Below the pieces are notes generated by a model that had not been told where the DNA came from, made no database searches, and worked only from the letters and a program-made list of their open reading frames with translations. A stretch of 64,000 bases of DNA, taken from Geojedonia sp051814705 (GTDB taxonomy: Bacteria > Bacteroidota > Bacteroidia > Flavobacteriales > Flavobacteriaceae). Position 1 is the stretch's first letter, and the number at the start of each line of letters is the position of its first letter. Shown here one piece after another: positions 1 through 9,308 of this stretch. Made by a program: the position numbers and the translations under genes. The DNA is taken from contig JBPWQW010000004.1 in assembly GCA_051814705.1 (NCBI GenBank), positions 519,702 through 583,701 on the forward strand. Reading direction: 5' to 3'.

Positions 1-1013
1 ATGAGCGTAACCAAATGATAGCGTACATAGTTTCCAGCATCGTTAATTTGAAGTATCGAACAATCATCAGATTTTTCGGTATCACATAACATTTTACTAT
101 TATCGAAATCGAAATTATAAATATCGAAAAGTGTTTTGTCTATTTTCACATCGCCATCTAAACCCGGGCCTTTATAATCGTTACGTGGTTGCTTTAAATT
201 TTTATCAAAATAGTTTGGGTCTTCATCTATAGCTTCAGCAATCCCTATACCACCTTGCGAAAACACTTCAATTTTACCTGTATAACCTAATTCATCTTTA
301 AATTTTAAGATGGTGTTCTTGTAGCCTTTGGATGCTACTGTACCAGCTGTTGCTAGCACGCCTATAATAGCATCTTCATCTTTCTTCAAGCTTGCTAAAG
401 TCCCTCTCACACCAGCATCAATAACCCCAATGACTTTTATATCTGAATTTGCTTTTTTTAAGAATTCTTCAATGTATTCTTTACCGTAAGCTGTTGCTGT
501 ATTACAAGCAATCACCAAGGCTTTTACGGGTTGTTTATCAGTGTTAACGGAAGTGTCAGAAGCATCAGAATAATACTTATTACTCAATAAAAACTGCGCA
601 TCTTTTATTATATGCTCGTTTAATAAATCTACTTTATTTTCTTTGGAATAATTCCCGTAAGGCATATTGGCTTGATCACCCAAATAGATAAAAACTTCTT
701 TATCAAAATCTAAAATACCATCCTTGCCAGCTATGTGAGAATCATTTTTATTTTCATCATAATTAATAATGGCTTTTAAAACGGTTAAGCCTCCTGTACC
801 AGAATCGAAAACCCCAACAGGTAAAGATTTATCTGAATTTGGATAGTTTTTAAAATCTACGTGATAAAAACTTTCCTCATCGTTAATTATAGTATTTACT
901 ATATCGCCTTTTTGTGTTTCAGTTTTGGTTAGCTGTTCTTTCTTTGGGTTTTGTTTACAGCTAATGATTAAAAAAGCTGTTAGAACTAAAATTTTAAAAC
1001 TAAATCTTCTCAT
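1..1013 (-). CDS. Asp/Glu (glutamate) racemase-like lipoprotein, 3' end cut by window edge
   Basis: The minus-strand reading frame opens with ATG at 1013 and stays open to the window edge (337 codons). The N-terminus is a lipoprotein signal with lipobox LIISC, putting Cys19 at the acylation site, so the product is probably exported and membrane-anchored. Residues about 67-81 read GVFDSGTGGLTVLKA, the N-terminal signature of MurI-type glutamate racemases, and a later VIACNTATAYG carries the first catalytic Cys. The second catalytic Cys region is not visible and may lie beyond the edge. Normal MurI is cytoplasmic and makes D-Glu for peptidoglycan, so an exported homologue more likely acts on external or periplasmic amino acids. 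It starts 6 bp after the amidohydrolase gene and is probably co-transcribed with it. Family assignment is firm; substrate is unknown. Confidence 0.8.
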   Translation of the reverse strand, partial: MRRFSFKILVLTAFLIISCKQNPKKEQLTKTETQKGDIVNTIINDEESFYHVDFKNYPNSDKSLPVGVFDSGTGGLTVLKAIINYDENKNDSHIAGKDGILDFDKEVFIYLGDQANMPYGNYSKENKVDLLNEHIIKDAQFLLSNKYYSDASDTSVNTDKQPVKALVIACNTATAYGKEYIEEFLKKANSDIKVIGVIDAGVRGTLASLKKDEDAIIGVLATAGTVASKGYKNTILKFKDELGYTGKIEVFSQGGIGIAEAIDEDPNYFDKNLKQPRNDYKGPGLDGDVKIDKTLFDIYNFDFDNSKMLCDTEKSDDCSILQINDAGNYVRYHLVTL

Positions 1014-1019
1014 AATTTC

Positions 1020-2570
1020 TTACTTTTTTAAAACTTTGCCATTTAATTGTCCTGTGAATTTTCCGTTTTCAACTGAAAGCTTTCCATTAATAATACTGTA
1101 TTCCAAACCTTCTGCTAATTGAAAAGCATCTTTATAATCTGCAATATCTCTGAAGGTTTCTGGATTAAAAATGATGATATCGGCATAATAGTCTTCTTTT
1201 ATTTGTCCTCTATTTGGAATTCTAAATATGTCTGCTGTTTTTGAAGAGCTTCCGTTAATAAATGTTGCTACATCTATAACCTTTTCTTGTTTAACATATT
1301 TATGATATTTACGTGGAAATGAACCATATTTACGCGGATGTCCCGTATTTCCATCAGACCCTGTAACCACCCAATCTTGTTTCATAAAATTATGAATATC
1401 ATAACGGTTCATATTGAAAGATGCCACGCGAATATATCCTGTTTCAAGAGTTTTAAAAACGGCTTCTTCTGGAGTTATTTTAAGATTTTGAGCTATCTCT
1501 AAAAGGGTTTTATTTACAAAACTAGAATCAGGAGCTTTTACAATCAACAATTTATCTGGTCCTCCACGACGGGCAATATTGATTTTGGTTTCATCTAAAA
1601 TACGTTGCTTCAATTTTGGATTCCTATAGCGAATAAACAAAGAGTCTTTTCCGCCACTTTCTGCCCAACGTGGTGTGACAGCGGCTTTTAATCCTGTTGC
1701 GGAAGCATCATAAGGATATTGATTTGCAGTAACATCAATACTCGCTTTTCGTGCCTTTTCTATTAATTTAATAATGGAATCACTCTGGTTCCAAACATCA
1801 ACCCCTAAACACTTAATATGCGAGATATGTATAGGCAAACTGGCGCGTCTTCCAATGTCAATAGCTTCTTGAATCGCTGGAATTAACCCAACGGTATAAG
1901 AACTTTCATCACGTAAATGCGTATCATAAATACCATTATTTTTTGAAACCGTTTTTGCTAATGCAATAACTTCTTCGGTATTAGAATAGCTGCCTGGAGC
2001 GTAAAATAAACCCGTTGAGATCCCAAATGCTCCAGCACCCATTTCTTGCTGAACAAGAGCTTGCATTTTAGTTATTTCTTCTTCATTCGCTTTTCTATCA
2101 CTCGAACCCATAACTTGCTTACGTATGGTTCCATGCCCAACAAGTAAAATGGCATTAGTTCCAATACCATGTGCTTCGTATTTTTCTTTATATGTTGATG
2201 TTGGGAAAAAGCTATCGCCATCATTTCCAACAATAACAGTTGTAATACCTTGAAATAAAAAGGGTTTGTTGTGTGATTGTGTGGCATCTTTTAATTCTCT
2301 ATCCGCATGTGTGTGTGGATCTATAAAACCCGGAGAGACTATTAAATCTTCTGCATCAATAATTTTTGAGGCTTTAATTTTTACATCAGTCTGATTTCCA
2401 ATGAAAACAATTTTATCATTTTTTATTGCTATTGAAACGTCATTAGGAACAGAATCTGTTCCGTTATAAACGATTCCGTTTTCAATTAAAATATCTGCTT
2501 TAATTTCTTTTTTACATGAAATTAAGCAACTAACTAAAATTAATGATAATAGCAGTTTTAGCTTTTTCAA
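1020..2570 (-). CDS. N-acyl-D-amino-acid deacylase family amidohydrolase (lipoprotein)
   Basis: A 516-residue amidohydrolase-superfamily protein. The first 19 residues form a lipoprotein signal ending in LISC. After a small beta-domain comes the metal-binding strand FIDPHTHAD (His86, His88), then GHGTIR, the D-aminoacylase-like block FGISTGLFYAPG (about 183-193), THLRDE (His218), HISH (248-251) and TGSDG near 405. This order matches D-aminoacylase/N-acyl-D-amino-acid deacylases, which release D-amino acids from N-acyl or peptide conjugates using a metal centre. Location should be periplasmic or outer-membrane. It lies between an M14 carboxypeptidase and a racemase-like lipoprotein, which supports amino-acid or peptide processing. 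Dihydroorotase-like or isoaspartyl dipeptidase activity cannot be excluded. Confidence 0.85.
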   Translation of the reverse strand: MKKLKLLLSLILVSCLISCKKEIKADILIENGIVYNGTDSVPNDVSIAIKNDKIVFIGNQTDVKIKASKIIDAEDLIVSPGFIDPHTHADRELKDATQSHNKPFLFQGITTVIVGNDGDSFFPTSTYKEKYEAHGIGTNAILLVGHGTIRKQVMGSSDRKANEEEITKMQALVQQEMGAGAFGISTGLFYAPGSYSNTEEVIALAKTVSKNNGIYDTHLRDESSYTVGLIPAIQEAIDIGRRASLPIHISHIKCLGVDVWNQSDSIIKLIEKARKASIDVTANQYPYDASATGLKAAVTPRWAESGGKDSLFIRYRNPKLKQRILDETKINIARRGGPDKLLIVKAPDSSFVNKTLLEIAQNLKITPEEAVFKTLETGYIRVASFNMNRYDIHNFMKQDWVVTGSDGNTGHPRKYGSFPRKYHKYVKQEKVIDVATFINGSSSKTADIFRIPNRGQIKEDYYADIIIFNPETFRDIADYKDAFQLAEGLEYSIINGKLSVENGKFTGQLNGKVLKK

Positions 2571-2595
2571 TGGTTGTATAGTTTTAGTTTTTAAA

Positions 2596-3822
2596 TTATT
2601 TTTTCAGCAAAACATTCATCATCTGTTCAGCAGTAACTTTACCTATTAATTGTATTCTGTCTTTAGGGGTTGCGTCTCCAATTTCATAAGTTATACCTGT
2701 AGCATTATGTCCGTATAAAAACCAGCCTTTAGATACGGGTTTAGTGCTATTGCCTGCAGCTTCATTTACTTTATAGTTAGGTATATTGTTTTCTAATGCC
2801 TTAAACCAATCATCAATAAAATCAGGTAGCGTAGTACCTTCTCTAATTTTATTGGTATAAAACACATCTTCGTAAGTGGAGTGGAAGTCTAGTCCTAATA
2901 TTAATTTAGAATTGTTTTTTCTCAAAGTTTTAGTAATATAGTTTACGGTTTGTTTCACTTCTGGTTGATTATATACAGACCAATCTCTGTTTGTGTCAAC
3001 ACCACCTGCATTATGACGCCAATGCCCAAGGTCAACGCCGTCTGGGTTCATTATTGGAAAAGCCAGCACGCGATAGTTATTTAGAAATTTATCTGAAAGA
3101 TTAGAGTTACTTAAAATAGTTTTTAAAAATTCTTGAAAAGCAAAATAACCTGTAACTTCTGGTGGATGTTGGCGTGTTAATAATACAATAATGTCTTTGT
3201 TTTTTTTGTCGCCTTTATAAATATCAAGAACAGGTAAATCTTGCCCTAATCTTGATTTTCCAAAATTGATAAAATGCACATAATCTTCTTTTCCTTTGAT
3301 TAAGTTTGTGTACCACGCTTTAACATCTGACGACGAATTTATTTCTTGAGCTGCTACAGTTAAAGGGGATTTACTTAAGTTGAGTTTTATAGTTACAATA
3401 CTATCTCTTTTGAATATGTTTGTTGAATCTAATAACGCCCAATTTTTATCTTCTTTAAGCTTAGGTATATATCTGTGTTTATAACCTTTTGGGTATTGAA
3501 AGGTGAAATAAAACGGCTTGGTTATATTGGACCACACTTTAAATGCATAATATGCACTATTGTTAATAGGCGTATTTTCTGGATTTATTAAAAGAACAGC
3601 GGTGCTATCATTTGCTTTTTTCAATCCATTTAATCTTGCTCCATCAAACTCGTTACTGGCATAAATACCTAAATCATCTAAAGCATAGGTTTGTTTTTTT
3701 TGACTTAAAAGAGGTTTTGTTGTTGTATCAACAGGAGTTTTAAAAGAAACAGTATCTAAACTTTTACAACTTACTATTATTAAAAAACCCAATAAGAAGG
3801 CATTACTGAAAGAAAATTTCAT
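2596..3822 (-). CDS. M14 family zinc carboxypeptidase (lipoprotein)
   Basis: A 408-residue protein with a lipoprotein signal (lipobox IVSC, Cys19). The peptidase domain spans about 165-405 and keeps the M14 zinc site: RQHPPEVTG (His219, Glu222) and LDFHSTYED (His314). Substrate-binding NRDW lies near 278-281, and ITYEIGD holds the probable catalytic Glu380. The enzyme should remove C-terminal residues from peptides, outside the cytoplasm. The N-terminal 150 residues form a separate beta-rich region of the kind found before M14 domains in Bacteroidetes. The gene is the first of three lipoprotein-enzyme genes running towards the left edge, and follows susD after a 390-bp gap, so it may have its own promoter. 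Confidence 0.88.
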   Translation of the reverse strand: MKFSFSNAFLLGFLIIVSCKSLDTVSFKTPVDTTTKPLLSQKKQTYALDDLGIYASNEFDGARLNGLKKANDSTAVLLINPENTPINNSAYYAFKVWSNITKPFYFTFQYPKGYKHRYIPKLKEDKNWALLDSTNIFKRDSIVTIKLNLSKSPLTVAAQEINSSSDVKAWYTNLIKGKEDYVHFINFGKSRLGQDLPVLDIYKGDKKNKDIIVLLTRQHPPEVTGYFAFQEFLKTILSNSNLSDKFLNNYRVLAFPIMNPDGVDLGHWRHNAGGVDTNRDWSVYNQPEVKQTVNYITKTLRKNNSKLILGLDFHSTYEDVFYTNKIREGTTLPDFIDDWFKALENNIPNYKVNEAAGNSTKPVSKGWFLYGHNATGITYEIGDATPKDRIQLIGKVTAEQMMNVLLKK

Positions 3823-3948
3823 AAGTATTTTTATTAATGAATTAATATTGTTATAAATTCATGAGCATGGACTTAGCTCTTTTTTTATGATGTCTCGATT
3901 TATTTCATCAGCATTTTCATAAGTGACCTCTTCAATATTTAACTGTGA

Positions 3949-3973
3949 ATTGTTTGAATCTTATCTAATCCAA
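3949..3973. repeat. 25-bp direct repeat, copy 1
   Basis: Identical over 25 bases to 4085-4109, with start-to-start spacing of 136 bp. The unit begins ATTGTTTGAATC and ends CTAATCCAA. Function is unknown; a duplicated operator or a small tandem-duplication remnant are both possible. Confidence 0.85.
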
Positions 3974-4084
3974 TGAAGTATGACAAACAAGTTTTAATTT
4001 CATTTAAAGAATCTAAATTGATACTTATGACCATAAAAATGATGTATGGAAACCTAGAGTAAATCGAAAAAAAATCTTGCGATG

Positions 4085-4109
4085 ATTGTTTGAATCTTAT
4101 CTAATCCAA
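4085..4109. repeat. 25-bp direct repeat, copy 2
   Basis: Second exact copy of the 25-bp unit at 3949-3973. Flanking bases differ, so only the core is shared. Confidence 0.85.
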
Positions 4110-4212
4110 CTAAAAGGGTAGTTAATACAGATTAAGTAATTAGGGATTATTTTCAATAAAAAACATTTAAAAACAACCCCTAATTCAAACTAAACTAACT
4201 CAAACTTTATCT

Positions 4213-5610
4213 TTATTGATTTATTGGTGTCTTCACAAAAATATCTGCTATATCCGGCACATTTGCACCATTAGTGTTTTCTTCATCAAAAGGATATAAG
4301 AAACGTTCTGGGTGCTGTGAGCCAACATTGAACGGCACAGGCACTTGTATAGCAACTGGGTCTTTTTTCATTCTTCTCAAATCATTGAATCCTAAAACAG
4401 TAGTAAAGAATGTAGCGTAGCGCTCTTCAATAATTTCTCTTAAAAGAGCGTCTTCTTTAGATAATGAACTATCTACATTTTCAATACCGCCTCCTAAAAA
4501 ATCAGCTTCAACATAATCATCATAAACTCCAGTGCTAACAGAGAAATAAACTCCATTTCTTAAATTAGCTCGATGCTCATTTAATTTCATTAATGCTATG
4601 TCAAAATTACTAGCACTTGAGCGTAAAGAAGTTTCAGCCCAAATTAAGAGATTCTCCTGTAAAGAAATTTGATTCATTGGTTCATCAACACCAGCAATAC
4701 CAGAATCGTTAATATCAGTTCCATCATAATAATATGCAGCTCTATCTACTTCATCTGTTTTTGTATTATTTCTACTTTCAGAACCAGTACCTAATAAATC
4801 TATTAAAAATGAACCGTTGGCAGCTATAGCACCTCCAGAAGTTGAACCAGTAATGACTTCATGTAATAAATTAGTGTCTGCTCCTAATGTATTTGGTGGA
4901 GAATATTTCATGGTCTCTGATGAAGATGAAATACCGTTTTGCGCAGCAGATAATGCATTAGCATAATCTCTAACGTCTAGAAATAATCTGGCTTTTAATG
5001 TATAAGCTGTCTTAATCCATTTGCTAGAATCGCCTCCAAAGAAAATATCTTCACCTATGCCTCCACTTGTTCCTGCATTTTGCAAATCTGAAATAGCTTC
5101 GTCCAATAAATCTTGAAGAGCCATATAAACACTCACTTGTCCATCGTATTTTGGAGTTGGAATATCATTATTCGCAGCCTCGCTAAAAGGCACATCCCCA
5201 AATATATTTGCTGCGGTCCCAACAGCATGAGCCTCTAACACTTTTGATGCTCCATAGAAAAAGTCCTTGTTAGGCACATCAATACCACTTCGTAACTCTC
5301 TTGCTTGTTTTACAACCCCTTGGTAAATATTATTCCAAGGTGTATTAGAATCTGTATTTATATATTCATAATTTTGAATAAAGTTAAGCCTATCTGCTCC
5401 AACAAAATAGCCTGAAACCACACCTCCTGCTTGACTTAAAATACCTGATTGCCCTGCAATATCTGCAAGTTGAATTCCAGTGAACAACACTTCACCACTA
5501 ACAGTAGCAATCTTATTTGGATCCACATCATTTATATCATCAACTATACTTTGACACCCAAAAAAGCTGAAGAGAATTGTTATAGTAAAACTTATTTTAA
5601 ATAATTTCAT
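4213..5610 (-). CDS. SusD/RagB family nutrient-binding outer-membrane lipoprotein
   Basis: A 465-residue SusD-type lipoprotein (signal with FFGC, Cys19). The early helical region with ELRSG and EAHAVGTAANIFGDVPFSEA (about 120-140) is typical of the SusD fold, followed by KARLFLDVRDYANAL and a C-terminal ERYATFFTTVLGFNDLRR block. SusD proteins cap the SusC barrel on the cell surface and bind the ligand. The stop of the SusC gene and the start here are 11 bp apart, so the two are certainly co-transcribed. Ligand cannot be read from the sequence; the downstream peptidase and deacylase genes suggest peptides or acyl-amino acids rather than glycans, since no glycoside hydrolase is seen in the window. 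Confidence 0.92.
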   Translation of the reverse strand: MKLFKISFTITILFSFFGCQSIVDDINDVDPNKIATVSGEVLFTGIQLADIAGQSGILSQAGGVVSGYFVGADRLNFIQNYEYINTDSNTPWNNIYQGVVKQARELRSGIDVPNKDFFYGASKVLEAHAVGTAANIFGDVPFSEAANNDIPTPKYDGQVSVYMALQDLLDEAISDLQNAGTSGGIGEDIFFGGDSSKWIKTAYTLKARLFLDVRDYANALSAAQNGISSSSETMKYSPPNTLGADTNLLHEVITGSTSGGAIAANGSFLIDLLGTGSESRNNTKTDEVDRAAYYYDGTDINDSGIAGVDEPMNQISLQENLLIWAETSLRSSASNFDIALMKLNEHRANLRNGVYFSVSTGVYDDYVEADFLGGGIENVDSSLSKEDALLREIIEERYATFFTTVLGFNDLRRMKKDPVAIQVPVPFNVGSQHPERFLYPFDEENTNGANVPDIADIFVKTPINQ

Positions 5611-5621
5611 AATTAATTTTT

Positions 5622-8600
5622 TTAGAATGTTATATTCAAATTAAACATATATGACTTTGTAGAAGGATTGGTATAATAATCTAAACCTCTAGAATTACCA
5701 ACACCTGCAAAATTCTTATCTGGATCATTACCTATAACATCTGTCCATAAAACTAAATTTCTTCCAGTTACACTAAAATTAACGGCTGATAACTTTAATT
5801 TATCTAGTATGTTTTGACCTAAAGAATAGGTTAATGTTAATTCCCTTAAGCGCGTCCAAGTTGCATCTTGTAACCACAACTCACTAAATCCTCTGTTTCC
5901 TGCTCCATTCCCTCTATACCAACTTTCTTCTAAAAGCACATTTCCTGCTCCAAAATCGTATAAATTACCTCTTACCACATCTCCAGCAGCATAAGCATTA
6001 CCATTAACGTCAACCACACCTCCTGCTGGTATTGTAGCTTTATTTCCAGATTCTAAACTATGACCTCTTTGTGTGTTTATTTGTCTGGTAATGTCATAAA
6101 AATCACCACCTTGCGAGTGTTCGAAAAGCACATTCATGGACACATTTTTATATGCTAAATTAAACCCTAAACCACCTGTCCAATCTGGATTCGGATCGCC
6201 TATAATATCATATTCTGGTGAGCCTACAGGAAAACCATTAGCATCTAATTCTATACTTCCGTCTGCGTTTCTTGGCAATTTTCCTCCAAATAAGGCACCC
6301 ATTTGATGCCCTACAGCGGCCACAGAATCTCCTGTTCCAAATCCAGTTAAGGGTTGAATATCGGCTCCTGATAAATCTGTAACTTCATTTTTATTGGTTG
6401 CAAAATTTCCATATGGAGAAAAGGACCAATTATCATTATCTCTTAATAGCTTAGCATTAAACTCAAATTCAAATCCGTTATTCTCAATTGCGGCGCCATT
6501 AGTATAAAATGAAGTAAAACCACTACTCGCTGACTGATCTAATGTTAATAAAATATCTTCAATATCATTATTATAATATGTAAAGCTTGTGGATAAAGCA
6601 TTGTCGAAAAAACGTAATTCTAACCCAGTTTCTATTTCTGTTTTTATTTCCGGTCTCAAATTGGTATTACCTCTACGATTATCTAATCTAAAACCACCTC
6701 CGTTAGAGGTTGAGCTTAAAGTTCCTGCTAGACCGCTACTATATGAAAAATCCCCTTCATAGTTTGTTGAACTTCTGTATAAGTCTGGTTGAATACCTAC
6801 TTTCCCCCAACTTAACCGCACTTTAGCAAAACTTATAAAACTTTCTTCTGGAAAGAAATTCGCATCTGAAAACTGCCATGCAGCACTTGCGGCCGGATAG
6901 AAAAATGGTTTCCCTATTGTAGAGGCAGCTTCAACGGTTCCTGAAACATCAATAAATAACTGATCAAATACGCCAAAATTCGCTGTTGCAAATCCTCTGT
7001 TAGATCTTCGGTGAGTTATAAAGTTTTCTGAAGTCGTTACTCTAGAATTAGTCAAATTATAGATTTCTTGATCGACTATAAAGTCATTTCCTATTGCCGT
7101 TGTTCTATTAAACTTTCTGTCATTTATATTCCAACCTAATACATAAGATGATGAAATATCTTCTGTAATGTCTGTATCGTATTTGGCAATGGCATCAAAA
7201 TTCAATTCTGTTCCTGATAAATTTTCTTGTAACAAACTACCATCTATTCTAAATAAAGGAGGTGTTGTTGTTCTTGCTGAACCTTTAGGGAAAAGATAAG
7301 TTCTAGCATCATTATAAGTATCAACTCCTCCTCTTAATTTAATATTAAGACCTTTAGTAGGAAAAACATCAAGTTCAGCTGAGTAAATATGTCTGTTTAC
7401 AGTATTAGGTGCTTTTTGTTTGTTTGTCGTCCATAATGGATTGTTATAAAATGGCCTATTACTTGCGCCAATAGGGTTTCTGTAAGATCTATGTCGACCT
7501 GCTATTTCAGCCCCAGAAGCGCTTACATAAGTTCCTGAGTAATCTGAAATATCAAAATCAGGAGGCGTTCTATAAAAACCTAATAATAAACCCGCCAAGT
7601 TAGAATTTTGTTGAATTCTATTTGCTCCTACTCTAGAATACTTTCCTTTCAGTTTTAAACTGATAAAATCATTAAATTTCCTGGTAGCACTTATATTTAC
7701 AGTGTGCCTTTTATAATCGTTATTTCTAATAACACCGTCATGATCCGTATTACCTAAACTAAAAAAGATATTTCCTTTATCATTTCCACCACTAATACTT
7801 AATGATTGCTCCGTTAATAGCCCTGTTTGAAATATTTGATCAAAGTTTTTATCTAAAAATGTTTCTCTTGATCTTTTTCCTCCGTGAGGATTACTTGAAC
7901 TTCCTCGTGCTATAGGATAATATATTGTTCCTGTTTGATCGCCAATAAAATAGGCACCATTTGTATCTACTACATCTTCGCCGCCTGCTCTGTCTGAGAT
8001 TTCATCTCCCCAAGCTCTTAAAAAATCTTGTCTATAAACACCGGAAGAACCTGGGCCGTAGTTTGATTGTAACAGTTGTGTTTCAGTAACTTCATCAAAA
8101 GCTACAGTTGTTTTTAACGAAACTCTGAACCCCTTTTTACCAGATTTAGTAGTTATGATAACTACACCATTAGAAGCTCTAGACCCCCACAAAGCAGCTG
8201 CTGAAGCGCCTTTTAACACTTGTAAAGTTTCAATATCGTTTGGATTTATATCATTTAAACGAGACTGCTGTGAAGTACCATTAGCAGTTGAGTTACTGCC
8301 ACCTCCATTATTGTTACTGTTACTAATAGGGATTCCATCTACTATTATTAATGGTTGTGTGTTTCCAGAAATAGTATTAGCGCCCCTTATTCTAATATTA
8401 GATCCTGAACCTGGATCTCCATTGCTACGAGTAATATTAACACCGGACATTTTTCCTTGTATGGCATTTGTAATAGAAGTTTCACCAGACCTTGTTATTG
8501 CTTCTGCTTTAACACTTGATACGGCACTACCCAACTTATCAGTTTTAACTGCAAAACCTAAGGCGTTAATTACAACTTCGTCTAAGCTAGCTGCATCTTC

Positions 8601-9212
8601 TTCTAAGGTTATATTAATTACTGTTTGAGTCCCAATAGGGATTTCAACGGTTTTAAAACCTAAATAGCTAATAACAAGAACAGCACCTTCTTCTACATTT
8701 AAACTAAAATTACCATCAAAATCTGTAGATGTTCCTGTAGATGTCCCTTTAGCTATAACATTAACACCAGGTAATGGAACGCCATAGTTATCGATTATGG
8801 TACCAGTTACCTGTTTTTGTTTAGTTTTTTTAATTATTATATCTGGCTTCGCGTTAATAACGATTGAGTTATTTTCTGAAATTTCAAAATTATAATTGCT
8901 AACAGAAAAACACTTATTCAGTAATCTATTAAGCTTAATGGTTCCTTTGGTTATATGAACCTTTGGCAAATCTTTAAATAAATCGGCTTGATAAATAAAT
9001 TTATAATCGGTTTGATTACTGATTAATTTAAAAACTTCATCAATGCTTACTGTCTTGTCATGGTCTATTTTAACTTTGACATTTTGAGATAAAACATGGT
9101 TTGGTGTTATGCTGAAAACTGCAGAACAGAAAAAGAATATTAAAGTTTTCATGACGTTTTTTAGCAGTTTCGTTCTAAGAAAAAACAAAACGTTAGTTGG
9201 TTTAATTTTCAT
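5622..9212 (-). CDS. SusC/RagA family TonB-dependent transporter with STN signalling domain
   Basis: A 1196-residue outer-membrane transporter. Following the signal peptide (first ~43 residues; an internal Met21 could be the true start) come an STN domain at about 45-120, a carboxypeptidase-regulatory-like domain at about 135-205 (VTGTIIDNYGVPLPGVNV), a TonB plug (about 225-355) and a 22-strand-type barrel ending in aromatic F (NLNITF). The STN domain is the periplasmic module that talks to FecR anti-sigma factors, and fecR lies immediately upstream. The protein should import its ligand with energy from TonB/ExbBD while signalling ligand occupancy across the envelope to the divergent sigma factor. 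Confidence 0.95.
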   Translation of the reverse strand: MKIKPTNVLFFLRTKLLKNVMKTLIFFFCSAVFSITPNHVLSQNVKVKIDHDKTVSIDEVFKLISNQTDYKFIYQADLFKDLPKVHITKGTIKLNRLLNKCFSVSNYNFEISENNSIVINAKPDIIIKKTKQKQVTGTIIDNYGVPLPGVNVIAKGTSTGTSTDFDGNFSLNVEEGAVLVISYLGFKTVEIPIGTQTVINITLEEDAASLDEVVINALGFAVKTDKLGSAVSSVKAEAITRSGETSITNAIQGKMSGVNITRSNGDPGSGSNIRIRGANTISGNTQPLIIVDGIPISNSNNNGGGSNSTANGTSQQSRLNDINPNDIETLQVLKGASAAALWGSRASNGVVIITTKSGKKGFRVSLKTTVAFDEVTETQLLQSNYGPGSSGVYRQDFLRAWGDEISDRAGGEDVVDTNGAYFIGDQTGTIYYPIARGSSSNPHGGKRSRETFLDKNFDQIFQTGLLTEQSLSISGGNDKGNIFFSLGNTDHDGVIRNNDYKRHTVNISATRKFNDFISLKLKGKYSRVGANRIQQNSNLAGLLLGFYRTPPDFDISDYSGTYVSASGAEIAGRHRSYRNPIGASNRPFYNNPLWTTNKQKAPNTVNRHIYSAELDVFPTKGLNIKLRGGVDTYNDARTYLFPKGSARTTTPPLFRIDGSLLQENLSGTELNFDAIAKYDTDITEDISSSYVLGWNINDRKFNRTTAIGNDFIVDQEIYNLTNSRVTTSENFITHRRSNRGFATANFGVFDQLFIDVSGTVEAASTIGKPFFYPAASAAWQFSDANFFPEESFISFAKVRLSWGKVGIQPDLYRSSTNYEGDFSYSSGLAGTLSSTSNGGGFRLDNRRGNTNLRPEIKTEIETGLELRFFDNALSTSFTYYNNDIEDILLTLDQSASSGFTSFYTNGAAIENNGFEFEFNAKLLRDNDNWSFSPYGNFATNKNEVTDLSGADIQPLTGFGTGDSVAAVGHQMGALFGGKLPRNADGSIELDANGFPVGSPEYDIIGDPNPDWTGGLGFNLAYKNVSMNVLFEHSQGGDFYDITRQINTQRGHSLESGNKATIPAGGVVDVNGNAYAAGDVVRGNLYDFGAGNVLLEESWYRGNGAGNRGFSELWLQDATWTRLRELTLTYSLGQNILDKLKLSAVNFSVTGRNLVLWTDVIGNDPDKNFAGVGNSRGLDYYTNPSTKSYMFNLNITF

Positions 9213-9260
9213 AAATTTGCATGTGTTAATTAGTTACGTTTAATTGATTAATTACCTAAA

Positions 9261-9305
9261 GGGGGAGGAAATGTTGGTGGTGAGATATTAATATTTCCGA
9301 CCCTC
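9261..9305 (-). promoter_or_regulatory. possible intercistronic hairpin between fecR-like and susC-like genes
   Basis: GGAAAT (9267-9272) can pair with ATTTCC (9293-9298), and neighbouring G and C runs extend the stem imperfectly. It sits in the 96-bp gap and might attenuate or process the transcript. Pairing is imperfect, so this is tentative. Confidence 0.25.
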
Positions 9306-9308
9306 TTT

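Larger units (their letters stand above)
3823..4212. other. 390-bp intergenic region between susD-like and M14 peptidase genes
   Basis: No convincing ORF or RNA gene is visible. It contains an exact 25-bp direct repeat (annotated separately) and a loose inverted pair, AATTAGGG near 4138 and CCCCTAATT near 4176, just downstream of the susD stop on the minus strand. This pair could be a weak transcript end or processing site. Confidence 0.6.

Noticed and set aside
8155..8628. 157-residue plus-strand ORF
   Set aside because: It is the complement of the well-conserved plug region of the SusC gene, with no start context or family resemblance.
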